The notes: generated by a model not told the origin, from the letters alone. A stretch of 64,000 bases of DNA from Lunularia cruciata (GCA_948567375.1 OX419757.1:34038001-34102000), one strand, 5' to 3'; shown: positions 1-12,199, counted from the first letter of the stretch. Numbers and translations are program-made.

Positions 1-768
1 ACTCAAGTGCTAGAGATGAAGGTGAAACTCAAATTCAAAATGAAAGAAGAACAAAATTTGGTGTCTTGTGTCCAACAATTGAGTCCAAGCTAGCAAAAAG
101 AGTAGATATAGCGGTGCTAATTGTGAAGCATCAAGAAGAAGTGAAGCAATTGTAAAATCAATTGGCTTAAGAATGCCATTGGAATGCAACATCACAAAAT
201 TTGAAGTAGCAAAATGGAGAAATCCAATTGTAGAGTTATAATTAGTAGTTGAACACTTCAAAGCTATGTTGAGTACAGAAGTGGATGTTGAATTGCAAGA
301 GTACTATCTTCATGAACTTCAATTGTAGGTGCAAGAGACGCGTAGGAAGAAGATGAGAGATGTATATATGAATAAACTATTAATCAATCTAAGATAGAGG
401 TTAGATAGGAAAGTAGGCAAAGTGGTTGATAACATTTTTATTAGATTAGACTTGATAAAACATGAAGTAGATAGTATACAAAACCTTTTAGTAGATTGTG
501 TTGAAATCCAACCTGAAGTGACTAAGTTAGGAGTGTAGGTAGACTCAGATGACTTGTTTAAGGTGGTTAAGGATCATCCCAAGTGGGAAAAGCATATAAT
601 TAGACTAGCTAAGATATCTTTAAGATCCAAATGGAAGAAGGAATAGGAGTAGAACATGTACATACTATACTTCATTATCCAAGGGTCCAATCCATTGCAA
701 AACCATTACCTTCACTTGTAACTGATGTCACTTCATAGTTGAGTGAAGAAAGGACAAAAATAGGTCCA
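1..768 (+). pseudogene. Decayed coding relic, probably retroelement internal DNA
   Basis: The clearest part is 275-648, where one plus-strand frame reads as a charged, helix-prone protein of about 125 codons broken by three stop codons. It is rich in Lys, Glu, Leu and Val with no recognisable catalytic motif. It precedes a repeated block and LTR-like repeat that recur at 2330-3150, so it is probably the internal region of the same element, whose 5' part lies outside the window. The family is not recognised; gag-like or coiled-coil protein would both fit. Confidence 0.35.
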
Positions 769-1546
769 AATGCAATAAAATCAGTAGAGTCAAATCAGAA
801 TAGATAGTAGTTATAGATCAAAAGAGCCAGTCTTGTTGAAAGGGTCACTTTGTATCTATGGAACTAGTTGCATTAGTTAGTAGTTTAGGTAGTTCTTGTA
901 ACTCCTAAATGCTCAAGCTATTTAAGGCTTGCATTCAAATTGTTTTGTGTTCAATAGGTGCAAAAGATGAATAAAGAAAAGTGCTAAAGAAGTACTCATC
1001 ATTTTTCTGAATTTGATTGTCAATTGAATGTCTTTGTTTTGAAGTGCAATTGAAGGAGTGTTAGATGTTGGATTCTACATATGTGAATTCCATTTTGTGT
1101 GTTTTCTCTTAAGTGGAACTCTTGCAAAGCAATGCCTTGATGGATCCTTGGGCACTATAGTCTTGTCAATATTTAGTATTTGTAGGTAAAGTCAAGAAGC
1201 CAATGCAAAGTATCTTTCAATTTGAAAGTTGTACCTTTGGTGGAAGTGTCAAATACAATTCCAAGGTGAAGTCACTTTGTGATTAAGTAGAAATCCTTGT
1301 ATCAATGGAAGCATTGCAATTGAAGTTGAAGAACTGTGATTTTGGGTGACAATATTATTTCTACAATTCACTTTTTGAGTTATAATTGTGCTCTTTTGGG
1401 TGTTTTTTCTACCCAAGAGCTTAAAGATGTGATCAACAAACTATTACATTTTCTCTTTTTGTATTTGAACATTCTTGACCTATATCTATTTGTTAATGAA
1501 AAAGTACTCACACATTATTGTAAACGTCATACTTGTTAGATTGTCA
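769..1546 (+). mobile_element. LTR A plus preceding internal tail, candidate LTR retrotransposon
   Basis: This block recurs at 2330-3150 with clear but diverged similarity. The likely LTR itself begins TGTTAGATGTTGG at 1059, just after a purine-rich stretch, and ends in CA at 1546. The preceding 769-1058 is shared tail sequence found before both copies. A primer-binding-site-like run (TTTTTGGTGCATGCC, 1552-1566) follows the LTR, similar in style to the one at 17896-17914. Boundaries are approximate because both copies are old. No target duplication was found. Confidence 0.5.
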
Positions 1547-2329
1547 TATGATTTTTGGTGCATGCCAAGGATACAATCCTCAAGAGTATGAAAATCCAAA
1601 GTTAATTCTCTTGCAAATTTTCCACCAGAATATAAATGTCTTCATCAAGAGAGCAAAAAGAAGAAAGATTGCATAGACAAAACCTACAATAGGAAGAATG
1701 AGAATGCTAGACCACCCAATTGATTAGAGAATAACTTGAGAAAGAGGCATTGGATTTGAAACTTCTTCATGATGTGCAAGGTTCCATGCAACAATCAGAA
1801 AGGGGAAAAATGAGAATTTGGTTGGAGAAACCTATTTACACCACCTCATCCTAAGAGGAAGAAAACTCAAGTGGACAAACATATGCATTGTAGGATAGTA
1901 TCCCAACTTTGCCCAAGACTAAAAAGGGAGTCGAGTACTTGAGAGACTTGATCATTGATAAGACTACACAAAATTTGATAGAGGAGGAATGTCAATATGT
2001 ATTGCATAATATTCCATGATCTGTCCAAAGAGATCTTGAAGACCAATTTGATGATATAGACATTCTTGACTAGAACCAACATGAGGATGAAGTCTTCTTG
2101 GAAGTACCACAATAGCATTTGATACCTTGGGAGCATGTCTTGAACTCAAAGGATCTCAATTTGAGGTTGAATTTGAGGAACCCAAGTCCTCATCTTGGCC
2201 AATTTCAATCAAATTTTTAAAATGTCTTTTGCCCCACTCACATGGCAAGCATATCAAAAGTATAAGGGGACTTGCCAAGATGAAGATCCCAATGAATTCA
2301 TTGAGTAATTTAAAGATGGAATATAAGAA
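1547..2329 (+). pseudogene. Internal region between two LTR-like repeats
   Basis: About 0.8 kb lies between the repeat blocks. One plus-strand frame around 1860-2150 reads for about 90 codons with few stops and an acidic, Leu/Asp-rich composition. No gag zinc knuckle, protease, RT or integrase motif is visible, so the element is either heavily deleted or non-autonomous. The protein family is not recognised. Confidence 0.35.
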
Positions 2330-3150
2330 CAGTGAAATCAGTAGAGTTGGATCAAAGTAGTTATAGATCCAAAAGGTCAGTCTTGTAGAAAAAGTCACTT
2401 TGTATCTACAGATTTGACTGAATTAGTTAGTAGTTTAGGTAGTTTGTATAACTCTTGAGTGTTCAAGCTATTTAAGGCATGCATTCAAAGTGTTTTGTGT
2501 TCAATAGGAGTAGAAGATGAATAAAGCAAAGTGCTAAAGAAGTACTCATTTTTTTTCTTAATTTTGAGTGTCAATTGAGTACCTTTGCATGTGAATGCCT
2601 AAAGAATTTTGGAGTGCAAGTGAAGGAGTGTTAGATGTTGGATTCTACATATTTGAATTCCATTTTGTGTGTTTGATCTTGAGTGGAACACTTGCAAAGC
2701 AATGCCTTGATAGATCCTTGAGAATTTTAGTGTTGGAGTATTTAGTGTTGTAGTATTTTAGTGTTGTAGTATTTGCAAATAGAATCAAGAAGCCAATGCA
2801 AAGTAACTTTGAACTAGGAAGTTGTACCTTTGGTAAAGGAATGGAATACAATTCCAAGGTGAAATCACTTTGTGATGACGTGAGCATCCTTATATTGATT
2901 GAATAATCATAATTAAAGCTAATTTGGACTAAAGTTGAATAATTGTGATTTTGAGTGACTATATTATTTTTGTAATTCACTTTTGATTGACAACTTCATT
3001 CTTCTAGGTGTTGTTTCTACCCCAAGAGTTTAAAGATGTGATCAACAGAACTATTATATTACTTTTACATTGTATTTGAACATTCCTTACATGTATCTCT
3101 TTGGGAACAAATGATTCCTCACAAATTCTTGCAAAAATATACTTGTTGGG
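2330..3150 (+). mobile_element. LTR B plus preceding internal tail, second copy
   Basis: This repeats 769-1546. The tail is 2330-2628 and the LTR starts TGTTAGATGTTGG at 2629 after the same purine-rich run. Its 3' end merges around 3150 into integrase sequence of family II, so the terminal bases are probably lost. Having the tail before both LTRs shows a tandem internal-LTR-internal-LTR arrangement rather than one simple element. Confidence 0.5.
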
Positions 3151-4760
3151 TGTGTGTATGACAAGGCCTTGACTAATCACCATACTACCTTCTGAGATCA
3201 CCTTGAGGCAAATGATTTAGCATAGAGAGAGGTTCAAATGGTGAAGAGAAGATTGCATAAGTATTGTTTGTAAAGAGGTCACTTTGGAGATTAGGATCTC
3301 CAATTACCTTGGTTGGCCATGGGCTATCAGTTTAATTGACAAGCCTCATTGACGTTTTTTTCTCCTTACTTTCTACTCTATGGACAAGATCTAGATTTTC
3401 CTATAGCCACTTTTTGTGATGCTACTATAATTTTCAACTTGGATGATCAAGATGTATGGATGAGTACATTTTCTCAACATGCAAAGACCTTTCAAAGAGT
3501 GTTGTTGTCTTTGAGAGCTTAGTAATTTCTTAACATAAGGATACCTTATGCTATGCTAATATTGGGAAAATTGGTTATAGACCCTCAATCCATCAATTTT
3601 ATTTGGATGATTATGTATATTTATAGCAAATTACACCAATGACACTTGATGTGACTATCTTGAGAGTGCATGAGTTTTTGCCTTCCAAATTCCTCATGTT
3701 GGAAGGACATAATGGTGTTGTTTGGAACAATTATGTGCACAATTGTTCATCATGCCACCTCCCAAACATTGGTGGTAGCATGAACCTAAGCTTGGTAGTT
3801 GTACATATAAGCTTGTGATATATGTTATGTGGCTCTTCTGGAGGAGCTGCTACTATATTGGTGTGTGATAATTATTTGATAGGATGGCATATGGCATGTT
3901 TTACTCCTCCCTTCAAAATTGTTTCTCAAGGACAATGGCTATGTCTTTGATATGCCTAACCTATAGTTAGTTCATTCCTCATGTGATATATATTGCATAC
4001 AAGCAACTAACAATAGGTTTTGATATCACTTGGCTTCTTGATCTTTGCCCACTATAGGGCATATTTTATACTTAGAATAGATGGCTATATGGAGTTAGAG
4101 GGACCTAAATGCTAGCGTGAGGGATAATTGTGACACTATAGAGTTCATATATAACTTTTGTATAAGTTGTACTTCTATAGTGGATGATGTTGATAGCAAT
4201 GTATGTTTTGTAGTGATGTATATATGCATGATAGCCCTCACAACATTTGTAGAGCCAAAACTACTTTGCTCAAATGTTGGAGTGTTAATCTTGGCAATAT
4301 GTTAGTAGTTGTTCCAAGACTACTCAATGGTGGCCATATTTCATGTTAGCTCTATTTATTATGCTATTTGAGCTCCTACTTACACCATCAAATAGACTAT
4401 CAATGGCACCATTTGGATTGGAGCGCTAGGTCAAGTCTAGAGTGGTATACTTTCAAAGTGAAGCTCTAGAGAGCTTACTTCTTTGATGTTGAGCCTTTGA
4501 GCTCTTGGCTATGATGGCCAAAGGAAATCATCACTTGGATCTCTTAGCTAGAGTTGATGTGGCCTAATTGTGTAATCAAAGCCCATTAATGGAAATTTCT
4601 TAAGTTGATAGATGAGTTTTTTATCCAAGTTGTGTGTGTGATTGAATTAATTATTGTTGTACTTTAGAGTTCATCTATGACTTTATTCATGTATGAGTTT
4701 TGATCTATAATGTATGTTGTGTAGCAATGTATATATGCATGAAATGATCCAAAGCAATCA
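3151..4760 (+). mobile_element. Family II Ty3/gypsy fragment, integrase C-terminus and tail
   Basis: From 3151 the sequence matches the minus-strand integrase at 11377-11730 in opposite orientation. It covers the stretch after the catalytic core and the conserved FSPYFLLYGQD motif (about 3358-3390). It continues through the non-coding tail homologous to 10934-11376. Stops and frameshifts are frequent. Around 4290-4560 it matches 27500-27760 (minus), which is probably LTR sequence. A roughly 100-bp piece of the tail is repeated at 4128-4233 and 4668-4745. The fragment has lost everything upstream of the integrase. Confidence 0.6.
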
Positions 4761-4839
4761 TCTCCCCTTATTTTCCAGAATTGGGAACTTAGAGATGTAG
4801 GAGTCATTCAAGAAATGAAAGGTAGAGTAGAGAAAGATT

Positions 4840-5385
4840 TATTGGATCTTTGAGAGAACCTATTTTCATGGAAGAGAATTAGAGAAATGTCTTTGGTTTG
4901 ATGCAAGTCAAACAAGAGTCATCACCCTTGACATTAAGTTTGGAAATGTGAGCAAGGTAAACATGTGTATCATAGACTCATTTGGAGAGAAGAGGTTCAC
5001 CAATAGTGGCTAGTGGGTGTGCAGTTACAAGGAGCTAGCCTAAAGTGTAGTTGTGAAAGTAGTCATGAAATTGTTTTGGACAAAGAGGACAACCTACATC
5101 AATAACAACTAGGTCATCTTCTTTGAGTATGTGTACCAAGTAGAGGTGATGAATTGGGCATACATCTTCTATTTGCAAGCAAAGAGCATGATTAAGGAGC
5201 TCAAAGAAGACAACAAAGCAACTTACCTAGCCCTTATCAATCTACGTCTACATGCGATTGAACTTGTTGATAGGAGGAGAGGAGGAAATTCCCAAGCCAT
5301 TATCACCTAGTGGGGTACTTCACCTTCCAACCCAATGGGAAGTCTATCATCCAAAAATATCAAGCTACAAATGAAAAATTGATAG
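4840..5385 (+). pseudogene. Decayed ORF of unknown family
   Basis: A single plus-strand frame stays readable for about 180 codons with only four internal stops before ending at 5383-5385. The translation is protein-like, with a hydrophobic/aromatic centre (MNWAYIFYLQAKSMIKEL near 5150-5203) followed by a helix and a basic RRRGG run. It resembles none of the gag, protease, RT, integrase or transposase domains elsewhere in this window. It lies just after a family II tail, so it could be an accessory retroelement ORF or a decayed host gene. Its function is not known. Confidence 0.4.
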
Positions 5386-6750
5386 GTTTGTATCAATGAA
5401 CAAAGAAGGAACTACTATGGTCAAGAAGAAGAGAACGACACAAACAAGTCCACAAAACCCAACCAAGAGACCAAGGAGGAACCACCAAGTACTAGATGTG
5501 TCTTCAAAGGAAGAAGTACAAGATTAGGAAGGAGAAGGTCAGGAAGAGGAAGGCAACTCCTTTACCTTGCTCCTACAAGGTAAAGGAGCCAATATCTGAG
5601 TTTGACAATCTAGAGTAGCACCAAATGTGCAATCTGCAGCAAGTCTAGAAGAACAAGGTGTAGATCAAGAAGAACGGGCCAAAGATGAGCAAGAAAAGGA
5701 AACACAAAATCAGACCAAAGAACCCCTCAAACCCAATTCAAGTAGAACAAAACTCCAAACAGCAATAAGAGGTTGGAGAAAAGGTAGAAGAAGATATTGA
5801 AAGGAGAGTAGATATTCAAGAGGAAGATGAAGACCTTTCAAGTGGAGTTCAATAGAGAGAAGAAGAAGAAACTGCACAAGTACAAAGAGCATGGGTGATG
5901 GACAGCTTGAGTTTCATCTTTAATTTAGTGGGACCAATGTTGAAACTAATAGAGACAATCCTACTTCAATAAACCTATATAAATGTCACCAACTATACCT
6001 TCCTTGTCCAAAGGCTGCACAAGAATTGTACTTAATGAAAGCAAAGCAAGACAAGTTGAATAAAGATGTGCAAAAGAATTGGAATCTATACAAGGAGTGG
6101 AGTTGAAAGGCAAATGTACTGATGCAAAAGAACTACAAGTTAAAGCACCAAAACACTTCCTTCATTGTAGATTAAGCCCAATACAAGGAAGATATTTGGA
6201 AGTTTCACATAGACCAAAGAGCTCTTTGGCTTGAGCACAAGCAAAACGACAATTGGTACAAATAACATCTCAAGGCTAGTATTTGAAGAAGTTGTTAGTA
6301 TTTGGGGAGAATTAAAGACGGCAAAGATAAGAATGGTCATCTTATATTATGCAGATGGCATAATATAAGAAGGAGGTACCCACCTGGCTAGAAATTCTAG
6401 CCTAAAAACTTGTAAAGAAGAAGGATGAGGAGGGTAGTAGATCAGCCCCAAAAGTTGGAGGAGGTGACTAAGGAAGCCAAAGCCTTATACAACTCTAAAG
6501 AAACTAAGAAGAAGGACCTCTAGCAGATCAAGGAAATTCAGGATTAGTTGGTGGTAATGATAGCAAAAGCATCTCAAGGTAAAATAAAAAAAAGGCAAAG
6601 TTATGTGAGCTAAAGTTATAGGTCTAGAAGTTGAAGGAAAAGAAGTGAAACAACATGGAGAGAAAGTATCATTCAAATTTGTAATAATTTGATAAGAACC
6701 GGTTGGTCCCACAAGGATACAAGTTATAGATGACTTAAAAAATAAGATAA
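5386..6750 (+). other. Lys/Glu-rich decayed coding-like DNA
   Basis: The plus strand is strongly purine-rich (AAG, GAA and GAG codons). Short readable segments of charged, coiled-coil-like protein occur, for example 5700-5960 and 6000-6110, separated by stops. This may be the C-terminal continuation of the unknown ORF at 4840-5385, but I cannot show continuity. No domain is recognised. Confidence 0.3.
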
Positions 6751-7497
6751 AATGTCACAATGAACACCATCTATTGTTTTCTATTTAACCTCCTCCGCAA
6801 AGTCATTCCCAAAAGAATGTAATGTCACCAAACATGGCATAATACAAAAAGATAAATCAAAAGTAATCATACTCACTATAAATCTAATCCAAATGGTTAC
6901 TAAATGTGATGGCTCATTCATGATCAAGGTCACTGTGCATTGGAGTTTCCATGCCATCCTCTTGTATGATTAGATTTTGGATTAATATTGTTGAGATAAT
7001 CTTACGTATTGAGATCCTTATTCATATCATGAAGTTTGTGGTCTTACAAGATCAGCAGTACTATGAGTCTTATGAGCAATCTCCTAGAATGCACGTATGA
7101 AGAGGGTGGAAGATCATCCAAGGTCCCATCACCTTGATGACTATGACCATTAAGTAGCATCCTTCCCAAAAGGCATGACCACACAAGAGTCTTGAATAGA
7201 TCATGTTGCTTAATCTCATAGCTTTGTGTTACTTTACAATACTCCAAGCATTTGGTATTCTATCACTATATTGTCCTCAAACTCAATAAAGCCCCTAGAA
7301 ATTAATACTTGTGTTCTACAAAAATGACTTTCTTCACTCAAGTGCTTTTGCTCCTATGTCAAGATTCCTCACTTCTACTCAATTAAGCATGCAATCATTC
7401 AAACAAGGTGTAGATAAATACACACATCAACTCAATTTTCTTGATGATATAAACTTCATTTAATTGCAAAAGAAGTATGCACCAAAGGAGCCAGGAT
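6751..7497. other. AT-rich DNA with no recognised feature
   Basis: I see no gene, RNA or clear repeat here apart from short random ORFs. The family I LTR remnant begins at 7498. Confidence 0.4.
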
Positions 7498-7713
7498 TGT
7501 AACACCCATTTGTGCATGTGTGTGGTATTATGATATTTAGCTTGGTATTACAAATACTTGATAGATATTATTTATATAGAGATAAAGGATGGTTCTACAT
7601 TAGTCATGATTAGCTAAAGTTAGTCATAGCTAAGATAGATAGTTGAAAATGTATCATAGAAGGTAGAGAGACCTTCACTTTGAGGACAAAGTGAAAACTT
7701 AGTCCGGGGTAAA
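7498..7713 (+). mobile_element. Truncated family I 5' LTR fused to internal 3' tail
   Basis: 7498-7640 matches the first 140 or so bases of the family I LTR (TGTAACACCC start). It then switches to the sequence lying just upstream of the 3' LTR in the complete family I element (reverse complement of 12883-12965). That sequence ends in a polypurine-like run (AGTCCGGGGTAAA, 7701-7713) next to the LTR at 7714. The switch lies in a short shared CTAAGATA-like string. The structure is what a large internal deletion between the 5' LTR and the 3' end would leave. Confidence 0.65.
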
Positions 7714-8382
7714 TGTAACACCCATTTGTGCATGTGTGTGGTATAATGATATTAAGCTTAGTATAACAAGTACTTGAGATATTATTTATATAAAGATAAA
7801 GGATAGTTCTACATTAGTCATGGTAGCTAAGATAGTCGGGACCTTACTTTAGAGGAAGTGGAAAGATGACACCACTATTTTGGATTCTAGTGTATTGACT
7901 TGGTATTATTCCTAGATGTTTGGCTTTGAGGAAAGAGTTGAGAACTCTTGGGCTCGCAAGCCTTTTTGTTTTGGATTCTTCTTTAGTCCAAGGATAGCCT
8001 ATGTGAAGGAATCCTTGACTTAGTGTTTGGGTCAAGATAAAATCATATGCTTAGTGGAATATGCCCATGTAGATGGATATTCCTTTATACTTTTGGACTT
8101 TACTTGACTTTTAGCCTAGTAACTTAAGTTACTATGGTAAATGATAACTTTAATGCGTAACTATTTCATAAGTATATAAACAAGGGGTGAGGAGGTACTC
8201 ATCAACCTTTCATTTCCAACTATCTCTCTCTCTTTGAGTTCTTTAGTGAACAATGTCTTGAGTCTTGGAGTGTTAGACTTGGAGGAGTATGATGGAGTTG
8301 TGGTTCTTTGCCTTCTTAGTCCATGGTCCCCTACCATAATAGCCATAAGAGGTTCATCTTGAGTGAGAAACAGGCCGGCTCA
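7714..8382 (+). mobile_element. Family I LTR, plus orientation (3' LTR)
   Basis: This 669-bp copy runs from TGTAACACCC to GGCCGGCTCA and is highly similar to the LTRs at 10252, 12200, 17920 and 24869. It is preceded by the family I polypurine tract, so it is a 3' LTR. No target duplication is visible between 7493-7497 and 8383-8387. That agrees with rearrangement after insertion. Confidence 0.8.
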
Positions 8383-8869
8383 CAAGACTAAAGCCTTTTA
8401 TACATGTCCTATATAGCCTCTGGCTCCAATGGCTAAAATGTACTAGAGATCTTCTAATCATATCTATGCCTCACTAATCCTATCTTATCTTATCATAATC
8501 TAGTCTGAAGTAGGCATGGCTCATGTGGAATGGCCACCTTAGTCTTTTATTTTTACAACTATTTTTTCTTGTAGGTGCCTACAAGAGATCATGTCCTAAC
8601 TAATGTCTACAAAGTATATATAGATATAAAGTGCCTTGAATACAAACACAAGATCCATCCTATTCAAACTACAAGATGTGTTGTATTTATTCTTCACTAA
8701 GTTGATGGATGTTTGTATCATGTTTAGTTGACTGATGATCATTCATACAAGGTAGGTACTCATGTTTTACAAGGTTGGGTGGCACATGCAACAAACTCTA
8801 CTTGCCTTTACAAAGATGGATGAGCTCTACAAGCTCCTTCCTATAGCCACCAATTTCTTATGAAAAATT
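8383..8869. other. No recognised feature
   Basis: AT-rich DNA between a family I LTR and a decayed coiled-coil coding stretch. No gene or structured repeat was seen. Confidence 0.4.
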
Positions 8870-10109
8870 GGTTTGCATCTTTTGGCACTTGGAGGCGGTA
8901 TGAGCATGCAACTTGATATAAAATACCTTGAGTTGGTTGTTCATGTAGCGTTTCTCTCCAGCATATTGATATGCATCTTGAGGTCCTTCATCTTTGTACA
9001 TTATGGATGCTCAATTCTTATTTTTTCTAATTGCTCAAGAAGCTCAGTAGTAGTATGCACTATCATTGTAAGTAGATTCCTCATTTGTTATCCAAGTTCA
9101 AATTCTCACTTTGGAGCTCCATAATCACCTTGTCACAAACCTTCATCTTTATTTTTTCCTCCTTCTCCTTTTGATACTTGAGGCTAGTATTAAGCTCCTA
9201 AATAATCTCCTTGTAATTCTTATAGTGTGCTTTGGTTGCAACCATCTTGGCCCAAGTCTCTTCCAAGTCTCTCTATATCAAGGCCAATTCTTTTTCTTGT
9301 GCTCTTATTTGGTCAGCTTGTCTTATTTGTTGTTGGGACATCTCATTGTTCAGATTGTCAATATTTGCCTTCACCTTCCAAGAACTATCTTGTTCTTCTC
9401 CCATCATGCCATCTCATCCTTTTGGTATTTCTCCAATACTTGGTCTCTTTCTCAAGAATGATCTTCCTCTATCTCAAGATTTTCCTTGATCTTGTTTATG
9501 CATCACAAATAGGGCCTTGTCCTTGGCACCAATTGAGCCAATTGGTAGAGATGTTATACAAGTGTTATGGGTTCTTTGATTGTACAATCAAGTTCCTTAT
9601 GGAATTGCAGGCATTCTTCCATGGCCACCATCATAAGCATAACCATATTAATAGTGTATACCACCATCAATCACAGGAGTGAGTTGTTATTATATTTCAG
9701 ATGCCATAAGATGTCCTCTATTGCATAAAAAGTCCTTGTCTACTTATCATTTGCCAGTTGTTGATCTAGAGCTTGATCCTTAGGATCCTTCTCCATCTCC
9801 TTGTGTGTTGTGGTTGTATCATTAGCTGCACTTGCATCTTCCTTCTCATCTTGGATTTGTCTTCTTGAGGACTCCTCTTCCTTCATCTTAAGCATTTCAT
9901 CCTTTGTGTGTGGGTCTAAATGATATTCTTGATCAATAGACTTTCTTGGGATGGCCTTGCTCCATCATCATCGGCACCTAGGATAGCATGGATAATCATG
10001 GTAGCTTTCTTTGCCATCTTCTTCAACTTGGCAATAGTGACTTCCTCATCTTCTTCCTCCATTGTGTTCTCCTTAGTTGGAGAGTCACCCGTACCTTTCT
10101 ATTTATTTT
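8870..10109 (-). pseudogene. Decayed coiled-coil protein, unknown family
   Basis: The minus strand reads in fragments as an extended Lys/Glu/Gln-rich coiled coil. Around 9140-9330 one frame carries heptad-like KEKELAL, KAHYKNYKEI and YQKEKEEKIKMK segments. Around 9800-10080 there is an acidic segment (EEEDEEVTIAKLKK). Stops and frame changes are scattered throughout. It lies immediately beyond the 3' tail of the family II element, similar to the unknown coding debris at 4840-6750, so it may be part of that retroelement family. Plus-strand ORFs here are antisense shadows. Confidence 0.4.
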
Positions 10110-10251
10110 TTTGCTAGGACAATTGTTCTGCATATATACATTGCTACAAAACATACATCATTGTCAACATCATACATTATAGACCTATAAATCACACACA
10201 AGTCATACATAGACTCTAAAGTGCCACAATGTTCAAGTTCATCTAGGACTG

Positions 10252-10933
10252 TGAGCCGGCCTGTCTCTCACTCAGGATGAACCTCTGATGGCTAGCACAC
10301 CATGGACTAAGAAGGCAAGGAACCCCAACTCCATCATACTCCTCCAAGGCTAACACTCCAAGACTCAAGACATTGCTCACTAGAGAACTCAATGAGAGAG
10401 AGATAGTTGCAAATGAAAGGATGATGAGTACTTCCTCACCTCTTGTTTATATACTTGTGAAATAGTTATGCACTATTGTTACTATTTACCATAGTAACTC
10501 AAGTTACTAGACTAAAAGTCAAGTAAAGTCAAAAAGTAGAAAGGAATATCTATTCACATGAGCATATTCCCTTAAGCATGTGGTCTTATCTTGACCCAAC
10601 CACTAAGTCAAGGATTCCTTCACATGGGCTATCCTTGGACTAAAGAAGAATCCAAAACAAAAAGGCTTGCGGGCCCAAGAGTTCTCAACTCTTTCCTCAA
10701 AGCCAAACACCTAGGAATAATACAAAGTCAACACACTTAAATCCAAAATAGTAGTGCTCATCTTTTCTACTTCCTCTAAAGTAAGGTCCCCTCTATCTTA
10801 GCTATGACTAACTTTAGCTAACCATGACTAATATAGAACCATCCTTTATCTCTATATAAATAATATCTCTTAAGTACTTGTAATACCAAGCTAAATATCA
10901 CAATACCACACACATGCACAAATGGGTGTTACA
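10252..10933 (-). mobile_element. Family I solo LTR, minus orientation
   Basis: This 682-bp copy runs (plus-strand reading) TGAGCCGGCC to GGGTGTTACA. It splits the family II tail; the two sides rejoin in the alignment with the plus-strand copy at 3950. Flanks GGACT (10246-10250) and GGACA (10934-10938) look like a worn target duplication with one extra base at the junction. No internal element sequence accompanies it. Confidence 0.75.
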
Positions 10934-11289
10934 GGACATAACCACTATCCTTGAGGAACCACCTGCGGGGAGGAGTCATACATGCCATATGTCATCTTCT
11001 CAAATAGCTATCACACACTAACATAGTAATAGCTCCACCTGAAGAGCCACATAGCATACACCTTAAGCTTGCACGTACATGTGCCAAGCTTGGGTCCATA
11101 GTACCATCAATATTTAGGAGGTGGCATGGCACACAATTGCGCACATGATCCTTCCAAACAACTCTATCACGTCCTTCCAACACAAGGACTCCAAATGGTA
11201 AAACCTTGCACACTCTCAAGATTGTATGGCATGTAAAAACATCAAGTGTCATCAATATCATCTTTTGTATATATACATAGTCCCCTAGA

Positions 11290-12199
11290 TGAAATTGACA
11301 GATTGAAGGTCTAAAATTTCCTCCTTGAATAGTAGCATAGCATAAGGTATCTCTATGCTAAGCAATTGCTATGTTCTCAAAGGCCATCAGCATCACTATT
11401 CAAAAGATCTATCTGTTGAGAACATGCACTCATCAATACATTTGGATCATCCAAGTCCAAAATTACAATAGCATCTTGACAAATGGCTGTAGGTAAATTT
11501 GGATCTTGCCCATAGAGTAGAAAGTAAGGAGAGAAGGATACTAAGGAGGCTTGCCGGCTGAACTGATAGCCCATAGCCAACCAAGGTAATTAGAGATCCC
11601 AATCTCCCAAGTGGCCTCTCTATAAACCATACTTTTACCATCCTCATTTGAACCACTCTCTCTGCTAAACCATCTACCTCAGGGTGATCTTGGGAGGTAG
11701 TACAATGATCAATCAAAGCCTTGTCACACATGACCTAAAACTCCTCCAAGAACTTTGTACCTTGATCAGTCAAAACCTCAATTGCAAAATGACTAAGAAC
11801 CCAATCAAAAATGCACCAAAATGACTAAGAACCCAATCTAGGAACAAATAAGTTGTCCCTTCACTGGACTTGTCCGGAAGTGCCACCAACTCAATCCACT
11901 TGGAGAAGTGCTCCACCATCACCAAAACATACCGGTGATGTCTCACAGTCAATAATAAGGGTCCAGCAAAGTCCAAACTCCAACAATAATCCAATCCCAT
12001 GATAGGTAATGGGTGTAACTATGGTATAGGAGCATTGAATGATGCTCTAACTTGGTCATAAACCACACATCTTGCAACAAACTATTATTCATCAGTCTAC
12101 ATACCATGCCACCAATAATGACTTTGGAGTAAGCTATATGTACACTTTACTCCAAAATGTCCTAGCTCCTTGTGAGCATGACGGACCAACTATGGTCTA
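11290..12199 (-). pseudogene. Family II integrase, decayed
   Basis: Integrase would join element cDNA to chromosomal DNA in the nucleus. Minus-strand frames near 11770-12000 show the start of the core (WSLDFAGP, the first catalytic Asp, then VMVEHFSKW). Frames near 11640-11730 show DHPEVDGLAERVVQ, which holds the catalytic Glu. FSPYFLLYGQD follows near 11520. Stops and frameshifts separate these pieces. A 32-bp tandem duplication (11785-11838) disrupts the core. The N-terminal zinc-finger side was cut off by the family I insertion at 12200. Confidence 0.7.
11785..11838 (-). repeat. 32-bp tandem duplication in integrase relic
   Basis: A 22-base string occurs at 11785-11806 and again at 11817-11838 with a 32-bp period. 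It lies within the integrase core of family II, adds a non-multiple of three, and therefore shifts the frame. It is absent from neighbouring gypsy copies as far as they can be aligned. Confidence 0.7.

Noticed and set aside
9516-9560. tRNA-like A box (CCAATTGGTAGAG)
   Set aside because: No B box or stem follows, and the stretch reads as part of a minus-strand coiled-coil relic.
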